A stretch of 64,000 nucleotides of DNA from Aliivibrio fischeri ATCC 7744 = JCM 18803 = DSM 507 (GTDB lineage: Bacteria > Pseudomonadota > Gammaproteobacteria > Enterobacterales > Vibrionaceae), in the NCBI RefSeq assembly GCF_023983475.1, contig NZ_CP092713.1, positions 186,001 to 250,000 of the forward strand, given 5' to 3'. A program made the position numbers and the translations under genes. The notes beneath the pieces were generated by a model that was not told the DNA's origin, searched no databases, and saw only the letters and a list, made by a program, of their open reading frames with translations. Positions 43,348 to 52,689 of this stretch are shown here, piece by piece (positions within the stretch are counted from its first letter, which is position 1; each line of letters opens with the position of its first letter).

Positions 43348-44571
43348 ATGAATAGAGAACAAACCATTGCCAATTTAGCTGCATTGGCAGAGCAAACTCA
43401 GCAAGTTCAATCTGATCGTATTGAGTTAGTACTTGAAGAAAGAAATAATGAACACTTCCCTCCAATGTCGAAAGCAATGATGGAAACTCGTTCTGGTTTA
43501 ACAAGACGTAAGTTAGATGAAGCGATTACTCGTTTAGAATCTGAAGGTCATCAATTTACAAAAAATAATGCGAATCATTACTCAATTTCTTTGACTGAAG
43601 CGCATATGTTAATGGATGCGGCAGGCGTTCCAACATTTCATGAACAGAAGAAAAATGCTAACAATAAACCTTGGGTGGTTAATGTTCAGAACCAAAAAGG
43701 TGGTACTGGTAAATCAATGACAGCTGTACATTTGGCTGCATGTTTAGCGTTAAACCTGGAAAAAAGATACCGTATCTGTCTAATCGATTTAGATCCACAA
43801 GGCTCACTTCGTCTATTTTTAAACCCTCAGATTAGCGTGTCAGAACAAGATACTATTTATTCTGCTGTTGATATTATGCTAGATAATGTACCTGAAGGTG
43901 AGGTTATTGATGGCGAGTTCATGGCCAAAAATGTGCTTTTAAACACGCAATATCCAAATTTAAAAACGATTTCAGCTTTCCCTGAAGATGCAATGTTTAA
44001 TGCTGAAGCATGGCAAGATTTATCAACAAATGGCTCTCTAGATATCGTTAAATTATTGAAAGAAAAAGTGATTGATCCAATTGCCGATCAATTTGATGTC
44101 ATTATGATTGATACCGGTCCACACGTAGATCCATTAGTTTGGAATGCAATGTACGCATCGAATTCGTTATTAATTCCATGTGCTGCAAAACGTTTAGACT
44201 GGGCTTCAACGGTTAACTTTTTCCAACATTTACCAACGGTTTATGAAATGTTCCCAGAAGACTGGCACGGTTTAGAGTTTGTTCGCTTAATGCCAACCAT
44301 GTTTGAAGATGACAATAAAAAACAAGTTTCTGTGTTAACGGAAATGAATTATTTATTGGCTGATCAAGTTATGATGGCGACCATCCCAAGAAGCCGAGCA
44401 TTTGAAATTTGTGCAGATACATACAGTACCGTATTTGACTTAACTGCCGCTGATTTTGAAGGTGGTAAGAAGACACTTGCTGTAGCTCAAGATGCTGTTA
44501 AGAAAAGCGCACTAGAGTTTGAACGCGTATTACACAGTCACTGGAATTCATTAAATAAAGGGGAGTACTAA
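43348..44571 (+). CDS. parA: Chromosome-2 partition ATPase ParA
   Basis: 407 residues from ATG 43348 (MNREQTIANLAALAEQTQQV, like known ParA2 N-termini); upstream in-frame codons to 43273 are AT-rich leader. An N-terminal winged-helix-like domain of about 100 residues (P1 ParA type) precedes the deviant Walker A QKGGTGKSMTAVH near residue 118. Walker A' is LIDLDPQGSL and Walker B MIDTGPHVDP. It forms ATP-dependent filaments or gradients on DNA that move ParB-bound parS2. It is followed 3 bp later by parB. Confidence 0.95.
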   Translation: MNREQTIANLAALAEQTQQVQSDRIELVLEERNNEHFPPMSKAMMETRSGLTRRKLDEAITRLESEGHQFTKNNANHYSISLTEAHMLMDAAGVPTFHEQKKNANNKPWVVNVQNQKGGTGKSMTAVHLAACLALNLEKRYRICLIDLDPQGSLRLFLNPQISVSEQDTIYSAVDIMLDNVPEGEVIDGEFMAKNVLLNTQYPNLKTISAFPEDAMFNAEAWQDLSTNGSLDIVKLLKEKVIDPIADQFDVIMIDTGPHVDPLVWNAMYASNSLLIPCAAKRLDWASTVNFFQHLPTVYEMFPEDWHGLEFVRLMPTMFEDDNKKQVSVLTEMNYLLADQVMMATIPRSRAFEICADTYSTVFDLTAADFEGGKKTLAVAQDAVKKSALEFERVLHSHWNSLNKGEY

Positions 44572-44574
44572 TTC

Positions 44575-45549
44575 ATGGCGATTAAAACTTCTGACTTAAA
44601 CGCAAAATTATTTGGTAAAACTAATAAGCGTCGTGCAACAACGCCTGTCGAAGCACAAAAAGCAGCTAAATCACAAGCTCAAGTTATTGAATTAGCTGTT
44701 GCTGGTGAAGATTTAGTGACGTTTGAGTTACGTAAAATTCCAGCTAAAGATGTGAGTTCGTCAACGGTAGTATTTGCTGAAAATGCTCGTGAACAGTCTT
44801 TTTTAACTGAGCATGCATTATCAGACATCTTATCTACATTACGTGATCGTGGTCAGCAATATCCTGCTGTTGGTCGTGTGGTTGAAGGCGGTAAGATTGA
44901 AGTTCTTGATGGTAGCCGTCGTCGTATGTCATGTATTTTGGCTGAACAAGATTTCTTAATCTATGTTGCTGAAGGTATTAATACAAAACATGCAAAATTC
45001 CTATCTGACGTTGCTAATGCTCATAAACCACTTTCATTATATGAGCGTGGTAAAGAAATGCAGGCAATGCTTTCTCGTGGTGATGTTGCCGATCAAAAAG
45101 AATTAGCAAAAGTATGCCAGTGCAGTGAAGCTTTAGTCAGTGGAGCTCTAAAAGCAGCGACTTTACCATTGGAATTACTACAAGCTTACCCAAGCGTAAG
45201 TGAAATAGGTCGTCCAACTGTAGTTAAGCTTCATAAGCTCTATAACGCACTCTCAGAAGAAGAGCAGAAAACCTTATTAAAGCAATGTGCTGGTGAGCAA
45301 GGAGCTGCCTGGACGCGTTCTACGGCTCTTGGTGTTAGTCGAATGACTAAAGAAGTAACAGAGCTGATTGAAGTATGGATTGAAGATCTATTACCGAAAA
45401 AAGAACCAGCAAAATCGTTAACTACTGAATTAGTAAAAGGACGTGCTTCTTATAAACGTAAAGGCTCTGGCTTAACGTTAAGTTTGAAAAAAGTTGATGA
45501 TGCTTTGATGGAAGATATTCTTGAGTACATTAGTCAAAAAGTATCGTAA
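44575..45549 (+). CDS. parB: Chromosome-2 partition protein ParB
   Basis: 324 residues of the ParB family. Basic N-terminus for ParA interaction (LFGKTNKRRATTP), ParB/Srx nuclease-like domain around residues 55-150 (ARESFL-like FAENAREQSFL, GRVVEGGKIEVLDGSRRRMS CTP-type motif region), then a central helix-turn-helix (ELAKVCQCSEALVSGALKAA) that reads parS2, and a C-terminal dimerisation domain. Lies 3 bp after parA, so one operon. Confidence 0.95.
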   Translation: MAIKTSDLNAKLFGKTNKRRATTPVEAQKAAKSQAQVIELAVAGEDLVTFELRKIPAKDVSSSTVVFAENAREQSFLTEHALSDILSTLRDRGQQYPAVGRVVEGGKIEVLDGSRRRMSCILAEQDFLIYVAEGINTKHAKFLSDVANAHKPLSLYERGKEMQAMLSRGDVADQKELAKVCQCSEALVSGALKAATLPLELLQAYPSVSEIGRPTVVKLHKLYNALSEEEQKTLLKQCAGEQGAAWTRSTALGVSRMTKEVTELIEVWIEDLLPKKEPAKSLTTELVKGRASYKRKGSGLTLSLKKVDDALMEDILEYISQKVS

Positions 45550-45570
45550 CTAGTATTTATTAAATAATAA

Positions 45571-45607
45571 AAAAGAGCCTGATTTAATCATTAAATCAGG
45601 CTCTTTT
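45571..45607. terminator. Bidirectional terminator after parB
   Basis: Perfect 17-bp arms AAAAGAGCCTGATTTAA (45571-45587) and TTAAATCAGGCTCTTTT (45591-45607), 3-nt loop, A and T tracts on either side. It serves parB and the convergent MazG-like gene. Confidence 0.92.
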
Positions 45608-45623
45608 TTTATCTAAGAAAGCA

Positions 45624-46196
45624 TTAAACCAATGGTGCTAAATCAGCTGGTCGGTAATTTACTGATTTAAGAACTTTACCCTGTTTAATTACTTTATTTT
45701 CTAGTTCTACATTTTTTGCACATTTCGCGATAATAAAACCGCCTTTTTCTGTCGACATCAGTTCAATGCCTTGCTCTGCATAGAATGCTTTTGTTGCTTG
45801 GTATTCATCTTCTGTTTTACATACTTTACTCATGTTGCTTGAATGAACTTCATCCCAGCACGGAATAAATTCAATATTCAGATTTTTAGCAACGTTTAGA
45901 AGTAAATCTACAAGATACGAAATACTTAAATTATCTTCTAAATTCTTTGTGCCAAGATGAACTGCTCTTCCCATTAATACATAAACCGTATCAACAATAG
46001 CATCAGCTTGTTCAATCTTGTTGTCTGCTTCTGCTAATTCTGTTAGTTCTTCAATAGCTAGAGATGTATGTAGTAGGTCATTTTTTTCATCTAGTGATTC
46101 AGGTGAATCAACAGCTAAGTCAAAGGTACTTCTGAATTGTTCGATATCTTGATAAAGCTTTTGGTAAACCGCTGGAGTTAATTGACTTAAATGCAT
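45624..46196 (-). CDS. MazG-like NTP pyrophosphohydrolase family protein
   Basis: 190 residues. LAIEELTELAEADNKIEQ and ADAIVDTVYVLMG carry the ExxE ... DxxxD metal-binding pattern of all-alpha NTP pyrophosphatases (MazG/HisE/dUTPase group). The C-terminal part (about 105-190) has Cys and His (FIPCWDEVHSSNMSKVCK) like phage-type HAD/MazG relatives. It is likely to hydrolyse a non-canonical or excess nucleotide. The exact substrate is unknown. Convergent with parB. Confidence 0.8.
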   Translation of the reverse strand: MHLSQLTPAVYQKLYQDIEQFRSTFDLAVDSPESLDEKNDLLHTSLAIEELTELAEADNKIEQADAIVDTVYVLMGRAVHLGTKNLEDNLSISYLVDLLLNVAKNLNIEFIPCWDEVHSSNMSKVCKTEDEYQATKAFYAEQGIELMSTEKGGFIIAKCAKNVELENKVIKQGKVLKSVNYRPADLAPLV

Positions 46197-46336
46197 GTTT
46201 ATTTCCTAAATGATGAAGTCATAAATGAGTTAGTTATTATACCTTTTCAAATAAACTCTCGTCATACTTTCTTTTCTTAATTGAAGGAAACTTTGTATCT
46301 CATGCTACAATTCAATGGTTTTTATCTCTCGTATTA

Positions 46337-48466
46337 ATGGATTTTCCCATGCTTCAAGTTTTATCTTTTTTGAAAACAGTTTCTGCTTATGCAGCGAGTG
46401 GTTTTATTCGATACCCAATTCTTTTAGAAGGTTCTATCGGTTGGAGCGAAGAAGTCATTAAAGAGTATATTGCTCATTCTGGATATCTGGATTCTGATAT
46501 TGAGGTTTACGGTAACCTTTCTATTGGTGAATTACCTAGCTTAGAAATGAAAGCAGCTCTAAAAAAATTAGGGCAAGAAACACATTGTTTGGTGATCGAT
46601 ATTTCTCATGAGTTTAACGCGAATGCAATAAATTCAGTTTGTGGAACACTTGTTGGCGGGGGATTAGTTTTTTTTGTTCGTTCTGAAGACTCATCTTTGC
46701 ATCGTAATATTGAATGTTGGTTAACACACTTTAAAAAGCAGATGCTCGTTATTTCAGAAAATGCTCCTGTACCGTCACTACCGCAGGTTCCGACAGAAAA
46801 AAAGTTAATGTCGTCTTTTACTCAGACAGGTAAATTAGATGAACTGTATCGTTCTATCGATCAAAAGCATGCCGTGTTAAGTATAAAAAAAGTGCTTACT
46901 GGTCATGCTAAGCGACCATTAATTATCACCGCTGATCGTGGACGTGGGAAATCTTCAGCAATAGGTATCGCTATTGCTGAACTTGTTCGTGATAAAAAAT
47001 TGATTATTGGTATTACGGCACCATTACGAGTGAATATCAACGAAGTTTTTGATCATGCTGTAAGTGTGGCAAAGAAACTTGGAATGTCATTTAAACAAGA
47101 AAAAAACACTCTAACTATAAATGGTTCAACGGTTTCGTATTTTGCCCCAGATGAATTAATACGTGATTCTTATTCATTAGATTTGCTATGTATCGATGAA
47201 GCGGCAGCTATTCCTGCTCCGATGTTATTGGCATTAACTGAGCGTTATTCTCGTCTGGTTTTTTCTACCACAATTAATGGTTACGAAGGTACTGGTAGAG
47301 GGTTTGAAATTAAGTTCAAAAAGCAACTTGCTCTGCTACGCCCAAACTTTCATTCTGTGGAAATGATACAACCTATTCGTTGGTCTGAATTCGATCCATT
47401 AGAAAATTGGTTATCTTCTGTTTTTTTATTAGATCATAAAGTATCGAGTGATAAGCCGCAGGATGTTAGCCGAGAGGATGTCGAGTTTGTGCGCTTGAAT
47501 GTAAGTGATTTATTAACGTATCCTGAATTAGCACAATCCATTTTTTCTTTATTAGTGTCTGCTCACTATCAAACATCACCTAATGATTGGTTGGCTCTAT
47601 TATCTGATCCTAGTCTCTTTTGTTGGGCTGGCATAGATAAATCGTCTAGAAGCGTACTTACATGCGCATTAGTTTCTTCGGAAGGTGAACTCGACAATCA
47701 GCTTATTGCTGATATTCAACTTGGAAAGAGAAGACCTAAAGGACATTTAGTTCCTGTTTCGTTAACACAAACGTTATGTATTAACGAACCGGCTCAACAA
47801 TCTTGTATTCGTATTATGAGGATTGCGGTTGAGCAGCATTATCAACGTATGCATCTTGGTTCTAAATTAATTGAGTGTATTAAAGCATTCTATTGTGATT
47901 TAGGTGTTGATTACCTAAGCACAAGCTTTGGCTCGACTCCTGGATTGAATGAATTTTGGTTGAGCTTAGATTTTAGTTTTATACGATTAGGTATTTCTAA
48001 AGATAAAGCGAGTGGAAGCCACTCGTTACTTGCGGTATTGCCTTTATCTAAAAATGCGGTCGAATGGCAACCTGTTGGTAAAGATTATTTTTCTATGGCT
48101 TTACCTGAACAACTACTAAGTGTTTTTAATGAACTTGATGTTTCTGAAGTATTAAGTTTATTAAAAGGGATTGATACGAAACAGCCGTTATCCGATTTAA
48201 TGATTAAAAGAATTGAAATGTATTCTAATGGTGGGTTAGGCGTTGAGATGATTCAGTATGAACTCAGACACTTTGTATTGTCATCTATATCATCTCTGCT
48301 ACCTCTAAATATAACGCATCAAGTGTTAGTGGTGTCTAAAATCATTCAATTACAAGATTGGAAAACTACCATTTCTCTTTCAAAGGTTTCAGGAAGAAGA
48401 GAAGCCGAAGCTGAAATGCGCTCAGCAATTAGAATCTTATTATGTAATTTACACTGTAAATCCTAG
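46337..48466 (+). CDS. tmcA: tRNA(Met) cytidine acetyltransferase TmcA
   Basis: 709 residues. Makes N4-acetylcytidine at the wobble position of elongator tRNA-Met. Order of domains: N-terminal DUF1726 (1-140), RecD-like helicase domain with Walker A TADRGRGKSSA (about 197-205) and DEAA motif CIDEAAAIPAP, then a GNAT acetyltransferase domain (RIAVEQHYQRMHLGSKLI) and a C-terminal tRNA-binding region. Start could also be ATG 46349. Its last codons overlap a parS2 site. Confidence 0.94.
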   Translation: MDFPMLQVLSFLKTVSAYAASGFIRYPILLEGSIGWSEEVIKEYIAHSGYLDSDIEVYGNLSIGELPSLEMKAALKKLGQETHCLVIDISHEFNANAINSVCGTLVGGGLVFFVRSEDSSLHRNIECWLTHFKKQMLVISENAPVPSLPQVPTEKKLMSSFTQTGKLDELYRSIDQKHAVLSIKKVLTGHAKRPLIITADRGRGKSSAIGIAIAELVRDKKLIIGITAPLRVNINEVFDHAVSVAKKLGMSFKQEKNTLTINGSTVSYFAPDELIRDSYSLDLLCIDEAAAIPAPMLLALTERYSRLVFSTTINGYEGTGRGFEIKFKKQLALLRPNFHSVEMIQPIRWSEFDPLENWLSSVFLLDHKVSSDKPQDVSREDVEFVRLNVSDLLTYPELAQSIFSLLVSAHYQTSPNDWLALLSDPSLFCWAGIDKSSRSVLTCALVSSEGELDNQLIADIQLGKRRPKGHLVPVSLTQTLCINEPAQQSCIRIMRIAVEQHYQRMHLGSKLIECIKAFYCDLGVDYLSTSFGSTPGLNEFWLSLDFSFIRLGISKDKASGSHSLLAVLPLSKNAVEWQPVGKDYFSMALPEQLLSVFNELDVSEVLSLLKGIDTKQPLSDLMIKRIEMYSNGGLGVEMIQYELRHFVLSSISSLLPLNITHQVLVVSKIIQLQDWKTTISLSKVSGRREAEAEMRSAIRILLCNLHCKS

Positions 48467-48536
48467 TCAAATCATTATAGCTATCAATTTACAGTGTAAA
48501 TTAAGATTTTCATATTCATTGAATTTACACTGTAAA
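48448..48536. promoter_or_regulatory. Cluster of three parS2 sites
   Basis: TTTACACTGTAAA at 48448-48460 (overlaps the tmcA 3' end), TTTACAGTGTAAA at 48488-48500 and TTTACACTGTAAA at 48524-48536, spaced 36-40 bp. With the site at 43118 they bracket parAB, rctB-proximal origin and tmcA. ParB should bind and load here. Confidence 0.88.
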
Positions 48537-48672
48537 TCCCACATAAAGAGTTATCCTAAATTTGATTCAGCCTTCTAATATTCAATGATTTGTTGTAGTT
48601 CCTAACGTATAAATACTATATTCTTAATGTAATAGGATTGTTATCTGAATAACAACAATTAGGGATATATAA

Positions 48673-50064
48673 ATGAGTAAGAAAGGATTCAACAAGCTTG
48701 ATAAACATGAGCTGGATTTTGTTGATGACAAAACGGCGGCTCTACTTTTAAATACACCAACTAATGCAAAAATTCTTTTATGGGTGATTGTCGTTTTCTT
48801 TTGTATTGCTATTGGTTGGGCCTCTTGGGCTGAAATTGATAAAGTTACTGTAGGTCAAGGAAAAGTCATTCCCTCTTCGCAATTACAAGTTGTACAAAAC
48901 TTAGAAGGGGGTTTAGTCAAAGAGATGTTGGTTAAAGAAGGTGACCAAGTTGAAAAAGGACAGCAACTTCTTTTAATTGACGATACTCGCTTTCGCTCTG
49001 ATTTTAGAGAACGTAAAAAACAACTGATCAATTTAACTGCAAGCGCTCAACAATTGGCGGCTTCGATGGATAGTATTCTTATTCAGGATATAAATAATCG
49101 TAAGCGCTGGAAAGAATCTGTCATCATTTATACTGATAAATTAAAATTTGATGAAGAGTTTGCGAAAGAAAATCCAATTGTTACTCGTCGCCAGCTTGCA
49201 GAATATAAAGCTGATATGAATAACCTGAAAAACAGAATCTTTGTTTTTGACCAACAGGTAAGTCAAAAGCAACAAGACCTTGTAGAAATAAAAGCGCGGG
49301 TTCGAAATTTAAAGGCAAGCTATAACCTTGCAAGAAAAGAGTTAGATATAACAAAACCTCTAGCAGATGAAGGTGTTGTTCCTCGCATCGAACTATTAAA
49401 ATTACAGCGTCAAGTTAACGATACTAAGCGTGAACTTACATCCACTGAATTAAAAATTCCTGTCTTAACTTCTGCAATTCAAGAGACTGTTTTAAACAGA
49501 ATCGACGCAGCTCTAAAGTTTCGTTCTGAACAGCAAGAAAAATTAAATACTACTCAAGATAAATTATCAGCCTTAACTGAATCACAGGTCGGATTGAAAG
49601 ATAGAGTAAATCGTACAGTCGTGTTATCGCCAGTTACTGGAACCATAAAAAAAATATACATAAATACAGTCGGTGGTGTTATTCAACCAGGAATGGACTT
49701 AATTGAAATTGTACCCACCGAGGATACGCTATTAATTGAAGCTAAGATTGCACCACAAGATATCGCCTTTCTACGTCCAGGGCTTTCTGCCATTGTTAAA
49801 TTTAGTGCCTATGACTTTACTCGTTATGGTGGTTTGAAAGGTACGCTAGAGCATATCAGTGCCGATACTATTCAAGATGAAGAAGGAAACAGTTTTTATC
49901 TTGTAAGAGTTAGGACTTCCCAAGAAGATTTAGAAGAAAAAACACAATTTAATATTATTCCAGGTATGACAACCACGGTTGATATTATTACAGGAAAACG
50001 TTCTATTTTAGATTACTTAGTGAAACCTATCGTTCAAGCAAAAGGATCAGCACTAAGAGAATAA
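48673..50064 (+). CDS. lapC: Type I secretion membrane-fusion protein LapC
   Basis: 463 residues of the HlyD family. One transmembrane helix (ILLWVIVVFFCIAIGWASWA, about residues 34-54), lipoyl-like half motifs (GKVIPSSQLQVVQNLEGGLVKEMLVKEGDQVEKGQ and VVLSPVTGTIKKIYINTVGG), an alpha-helical hairpin between them and a beta-barrel. It links the ABC exporter LapB to the outer-membrane pore. GGGAT about 6 bp before the ATG. First gene of lapC-lapG-lapD-lapB. Confidence 0.92.
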   Translation: MSKKGFNKLDKHELDFVDDKTAALLLNTPTNAKILLWVIVVFFCIAIGWASWAEIDKVTVGQGKVIPSSQLQVVQNLEGGLVKEMLVKEGDQVEKGQQLLLIDDTRFRSDFRERKKQLINLTASAQQLAASMDSILIQDINNRKRWKESVIIYTDKLKFDEEFAKENPIVTRRQLAEYKADMNNLKNRIFVFDQQVSQKQQDLVEIKARVRNLKASYNLARKELDITKPLADEGVVPRIELLKLQRQVNDTKRELTSTELKIPVLTSAIQETVLNRIDAALKFRSEQQEKLNTTQDKLSALTESQVGLKDRVNRTVVLSPVTGTIKKIYINTVGGVIQPGMDLIEIVPTEDTLLIEAKIAPQDIAFLRPGLSAIVKFSAYDFTRYGGLKGTLEHISADTIQDEEGNSFYLVRVRTSQEDLEEKTQFNIIPGMTTTVDIITGKRSILDYLVKPIVQAKGSALRE

Positions 50065-50087
50065 AAGTAAAAGGAGCACATCTCACA

Positions 50088-50756
50088 ATGAGAAGTCGAT
50101 GGTTGTTAGGAATACCATTTGCCATATTCTCTATCGCTTCTATTGCTTTAACACAACAAGAAAATATTTGGATCAAAGCAGTACAAGATGAATATGGCGA
50201 AAGAGCCGGAAAAAGAGTGTTAGCTTGGCGAGATATGCTAGCCAAAGCTGATTTGAATAATGAGAGAGAACAACTAAATAATGTGAATCAGTTTTTTAAT
50301 CAACTCTATTTTGTTGATGATATAAAACTGTGGGGGAAAAAAGACTACTGGGCAACCCCTTTAGAGTTTCTTGGAGCAAATGCTGGTGATTGTGAAGACT
50401 TTACCATTGCTAAATATTTTTCTCTGATTGAGTTAGGCGTATCAGATAAAAAATTAAGGCTTATTTACCTTAAAGCAATAGAGTTAAATCAGTTTCACAT
50501 GGTACTGGCCTATTATCCAACACCAGCATCAGTCCCTTTAATTTTAGATAATATAGATAAAGAAATAAAACCAGCAACAGAACGAACAGATCTTTTACCT
50601 ATATACAGTTTTAACGGTCAACATCTATGGCTGATGAAAGGAAAAGGTAATGGTCAGCAAGCTGGAAAGTCATCTCGTTTAAGTCTATGGAATGATTTAC
50701 GAAAACGGAACGATGGCTTGAGATTAAATCACCCAATTTTGAATTATGATGAGTAG
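50088..50756 (+). CDS. lapG: Periplasmic adhesin protease LapG
   Basis: 222 residues, signal-like N-terminus (WLLGIPFAIFSIASIA). Transglutaminase-like cysteine protease: catalytic Cys in GANAGDCEDFTIAKY, His in NQFHMVLAYY and Asp in LILDNIDK. It should cut the di-alanine site of the adhesin encoded at 57,343 when not sequestered by LapD. AAAGGAG lies 13 bp before the ATG. 24 bp after lapC, 6 bp before lapD. Confidence 0.93.
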   Translation: MRSRWLLGIPFAIFSIASIALTQQENIWIKAVQDEYGERAGKRVLAWRDMLAKADLNNEREQLNNVNQFFNQLYFVDDIKLWGKKDYWATPLEFLGANAGDCEDFTIAKYFSLIELGVSDKKLRLIYLKAIELNQFHMVLAYYPTPASVPLILDNIDKEIKPATERTDLLPIYSFNGQHLWLMKGKGNGQQAGKSSRLSLWNDLRKRNDGLRLNHPILNYDE

Positions 50757-50762
50757 TGAGAA

Positions 50763-52688
50763 ATGACATTATATAAACAACTAGTAGCATGGATGACAGC
50801 TGTCTTTTTAATATTGATGATTTCTGTTTTTGCCATTGAATTTCGAAATACGCAAGCCTTCTTAGAGAATCAACAGCGCTCAGAAGTGAATAACACCATT
50901 AATACGGTTGGTTTAGCATTAGCTCCTTATTTGGAAGATGAAGATAAAGTAGCCGCTGAATCTGTTATTAATGCTTTATTTGATGGAAGTTATTACTCTG
51001 CGGTACGTTTAACATTGTTCACAACGAATGAGGAAATTGTTCGAGTTTACCCTGTTAAAATCGATACTGTTCCAGAGTGGTTTACTCAATTACACCTTTT
51101 TAGAACTATTTCTGAGAATCGTATTATAACAAGTGGTTGGTTGCAGTTAGCAGAAGTCGAAATTGTTACGCATCCTGGTTATGCTTATCAGCAACTCTGG
51201 AATGCTTTGATACAGTTAGCGATAACTTTCTTTGTTGTTATTTGTCTTGGTACAGTAACTATTGCCCTTGTTGTTAAGCGTGCGCTATCTCCTCTTCAAC
51301 AAATTATTATTAAGATGAAAGAAGTCGCTAATAATAATTTTGAAAACAATTTACCAAAACCAAAGACAAAAGATCTTGAAGCTGTGATTGACGGGATCAA
51401 TTCGATGTCAGCACAGATAGCGCAAAGCTTTCAGTCACAAGCCAAAGAGGCTGAAAAATTGCGTGATAAAGTGTATTTAGATCCTATCTCTGGTCTAGGA
51501 AATAGAACCTTTTTTATGGGGCAGTTAACAAATTGGTTAGCTGAGTCTTCTAAAGGTGGTGTTGCTTTATTTAAAGTAAATTTTATTAATAAAGTATATG
51601 AGCAAGATGGCTACGAGGCTGGTGATGCTTTAGTTCGTGAATTGTCTGATTTATTAAAAGCAACGCTTCCTGCATCCAATGTAATTCTGACTCGTATTAA
51701 CTCTTCTGAATTTGGTTTTATTTTTCCAAACATTGAAGAAGATGAGTTAAAACTAGCCGCTGAAAATATTGTGATTTATACCCAAGACATTAAAGGTGAT
51801 CCAACAGCAACAGCACCTATTGATGCTGAGCTTGGCGTTGTATTTAATGAAACAAGGAAAACGACAACTGAAATATTATCGCTTGCCGATAACGCATTAA
51901 CGTTAGCTCATTCAAATCCACAATTACCTTTTGGTTTTATTGCTGATGAAAGCGAGCATGAATTGATGGGTAAGCAACAATGGAAGGCATTTGTTGATGA
52001 AGCGATTAATGAACACTTATTTCAATTTACGTTACAACTTGCCACAACTCCTAGCGGAACTGTTTTCCATCAAGAGGTTTTTTCTGCGATAGAAAAAGAT
52101 GACCAACGTTACTCTGCTAATCAGTATTTATTTGCATTAGAACAACTGAATGAAACGACTTACTTTGATCAATTTGTAATTAGAACCATGATAGAAAGAG
52201 TTTCATCTGGGGAAATAATACAACCTGTTGCGATTAACTTATCAAATCGAAGTGTGGATAATCCAAGTTTCGTTCGTTGGCTAACTGCAACACTGAAAAA
52301 GCATAAATCTATTGCGTCATTATTTCATTTTGAAATTCAAGAGAGTGCATTTATTGAAAGTGAAGACCACACGGCATTATTGTGTAATGTGATCCGTTCT
52401 TCTGGTGCTGAATTTGGCGTTGATAATTTTGGACGTAATTTTGAATCTTTAGAGTACATTAAATTATTCCGTCCTAATTATGTAAAACTCGACTACCTAT
52501 TTACCCATCAGTTAGATGATGAAAAACAGCGCTATATTTTAGCTTCTATATCAAGAACGGCACAAAACCTTGGTATTACAACAATCGCATCGCGCGTTGA
52601 AAACAAAGAACAATTGGATTTATTAGCAGAACATAATGTTGATGTATTCCAAGGTTTCTTTATTAATGAAAAAGTGGAAGGCATTTAA
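50763..52688 (+). CDS. lapD: c-di-GMP receptor LapD with degenerate GGDEF and EAL
   Basis: 641 residues: membrane helix near 10-28, periplasmic LapG-binding output domain (about 30-150), second helix (ALIQLAITFFVVICLGTVTI), HAMP, then a GGDEF domain in which the signature is degenerate (TRINSSEFGF in place of GGDEF) and an EAL domain with QEV in place of EAL. Catalysis is therefore unlikely and c-di-GMP binding is the probable function. Bound LapD holds LapG in the periplasm and protects the adhesin. Overlaps the following gene's upstream frame, with lapB starting 2 bp after the stop. Confidence 0.92.
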   Translation: MTLYKQLVAWMTAVFLILMISVFAIEFRNTQAFLENQQRSEVNNTINTVGLALAPYLEDEDKVAAESVINALFDGSYYSAVRLTLFTTNEEIVRVYPVKIDTVPEWFTQLHLFRTISENRIITSGWLQLAEVEIVTHPGYAYQQLWNALIQLAITFFVVICLGTVTIALVVKRALSPLQQIIIKMKEVANNNFENNLPKPKTKDLEAVIDGINSMSAQIAQSFQSQAKEAEKLRDKVYLDPISGLGNRTFFMGQLTNWLAESSKGGVALFKVNFINKVYEQDGYEAGDALVRELSDLLKATLPASNVILTRINSSEFGFIFPNIEEDELKLAAENIVIYTQDIKGDPTATAPIDAELGVVFNETRKTTTEILSLADNALTLAHSNPQLPFGFIADESEHELMGKQQWKAFVDEAINEHLFQFTLQLATTPSGTVFHQEVFSAIEKDDQRYSANQYLFALEQLNETTYFDQFVIRTMIERVSSGEIIQPVAINLSNRSVDNPSFVRWLTATLKKHKSIASLFHFEIQESAFIESEDHTALLCNVIRSSGAEFGVDNFGRNFESLEYIKLFRPNYVKLDYLFTHQLDDEKQRYILASISRTAQNLGITTIASRVENKEQLDLLAEHNVDVFQGFFINEKVEGI

Positions 52689-52689
52689 T

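Noticed and set aside
40279-45549. rctB and parAB as evidence that the window is a plasmid
   Set aside because: RctB, the oriCII layout and parS2 sites are characteristic of Vibrionaceae second chromosomes, and the flanking housekeeping genes (tmcA, ybiT, katA, msrAB) are chromosomal.
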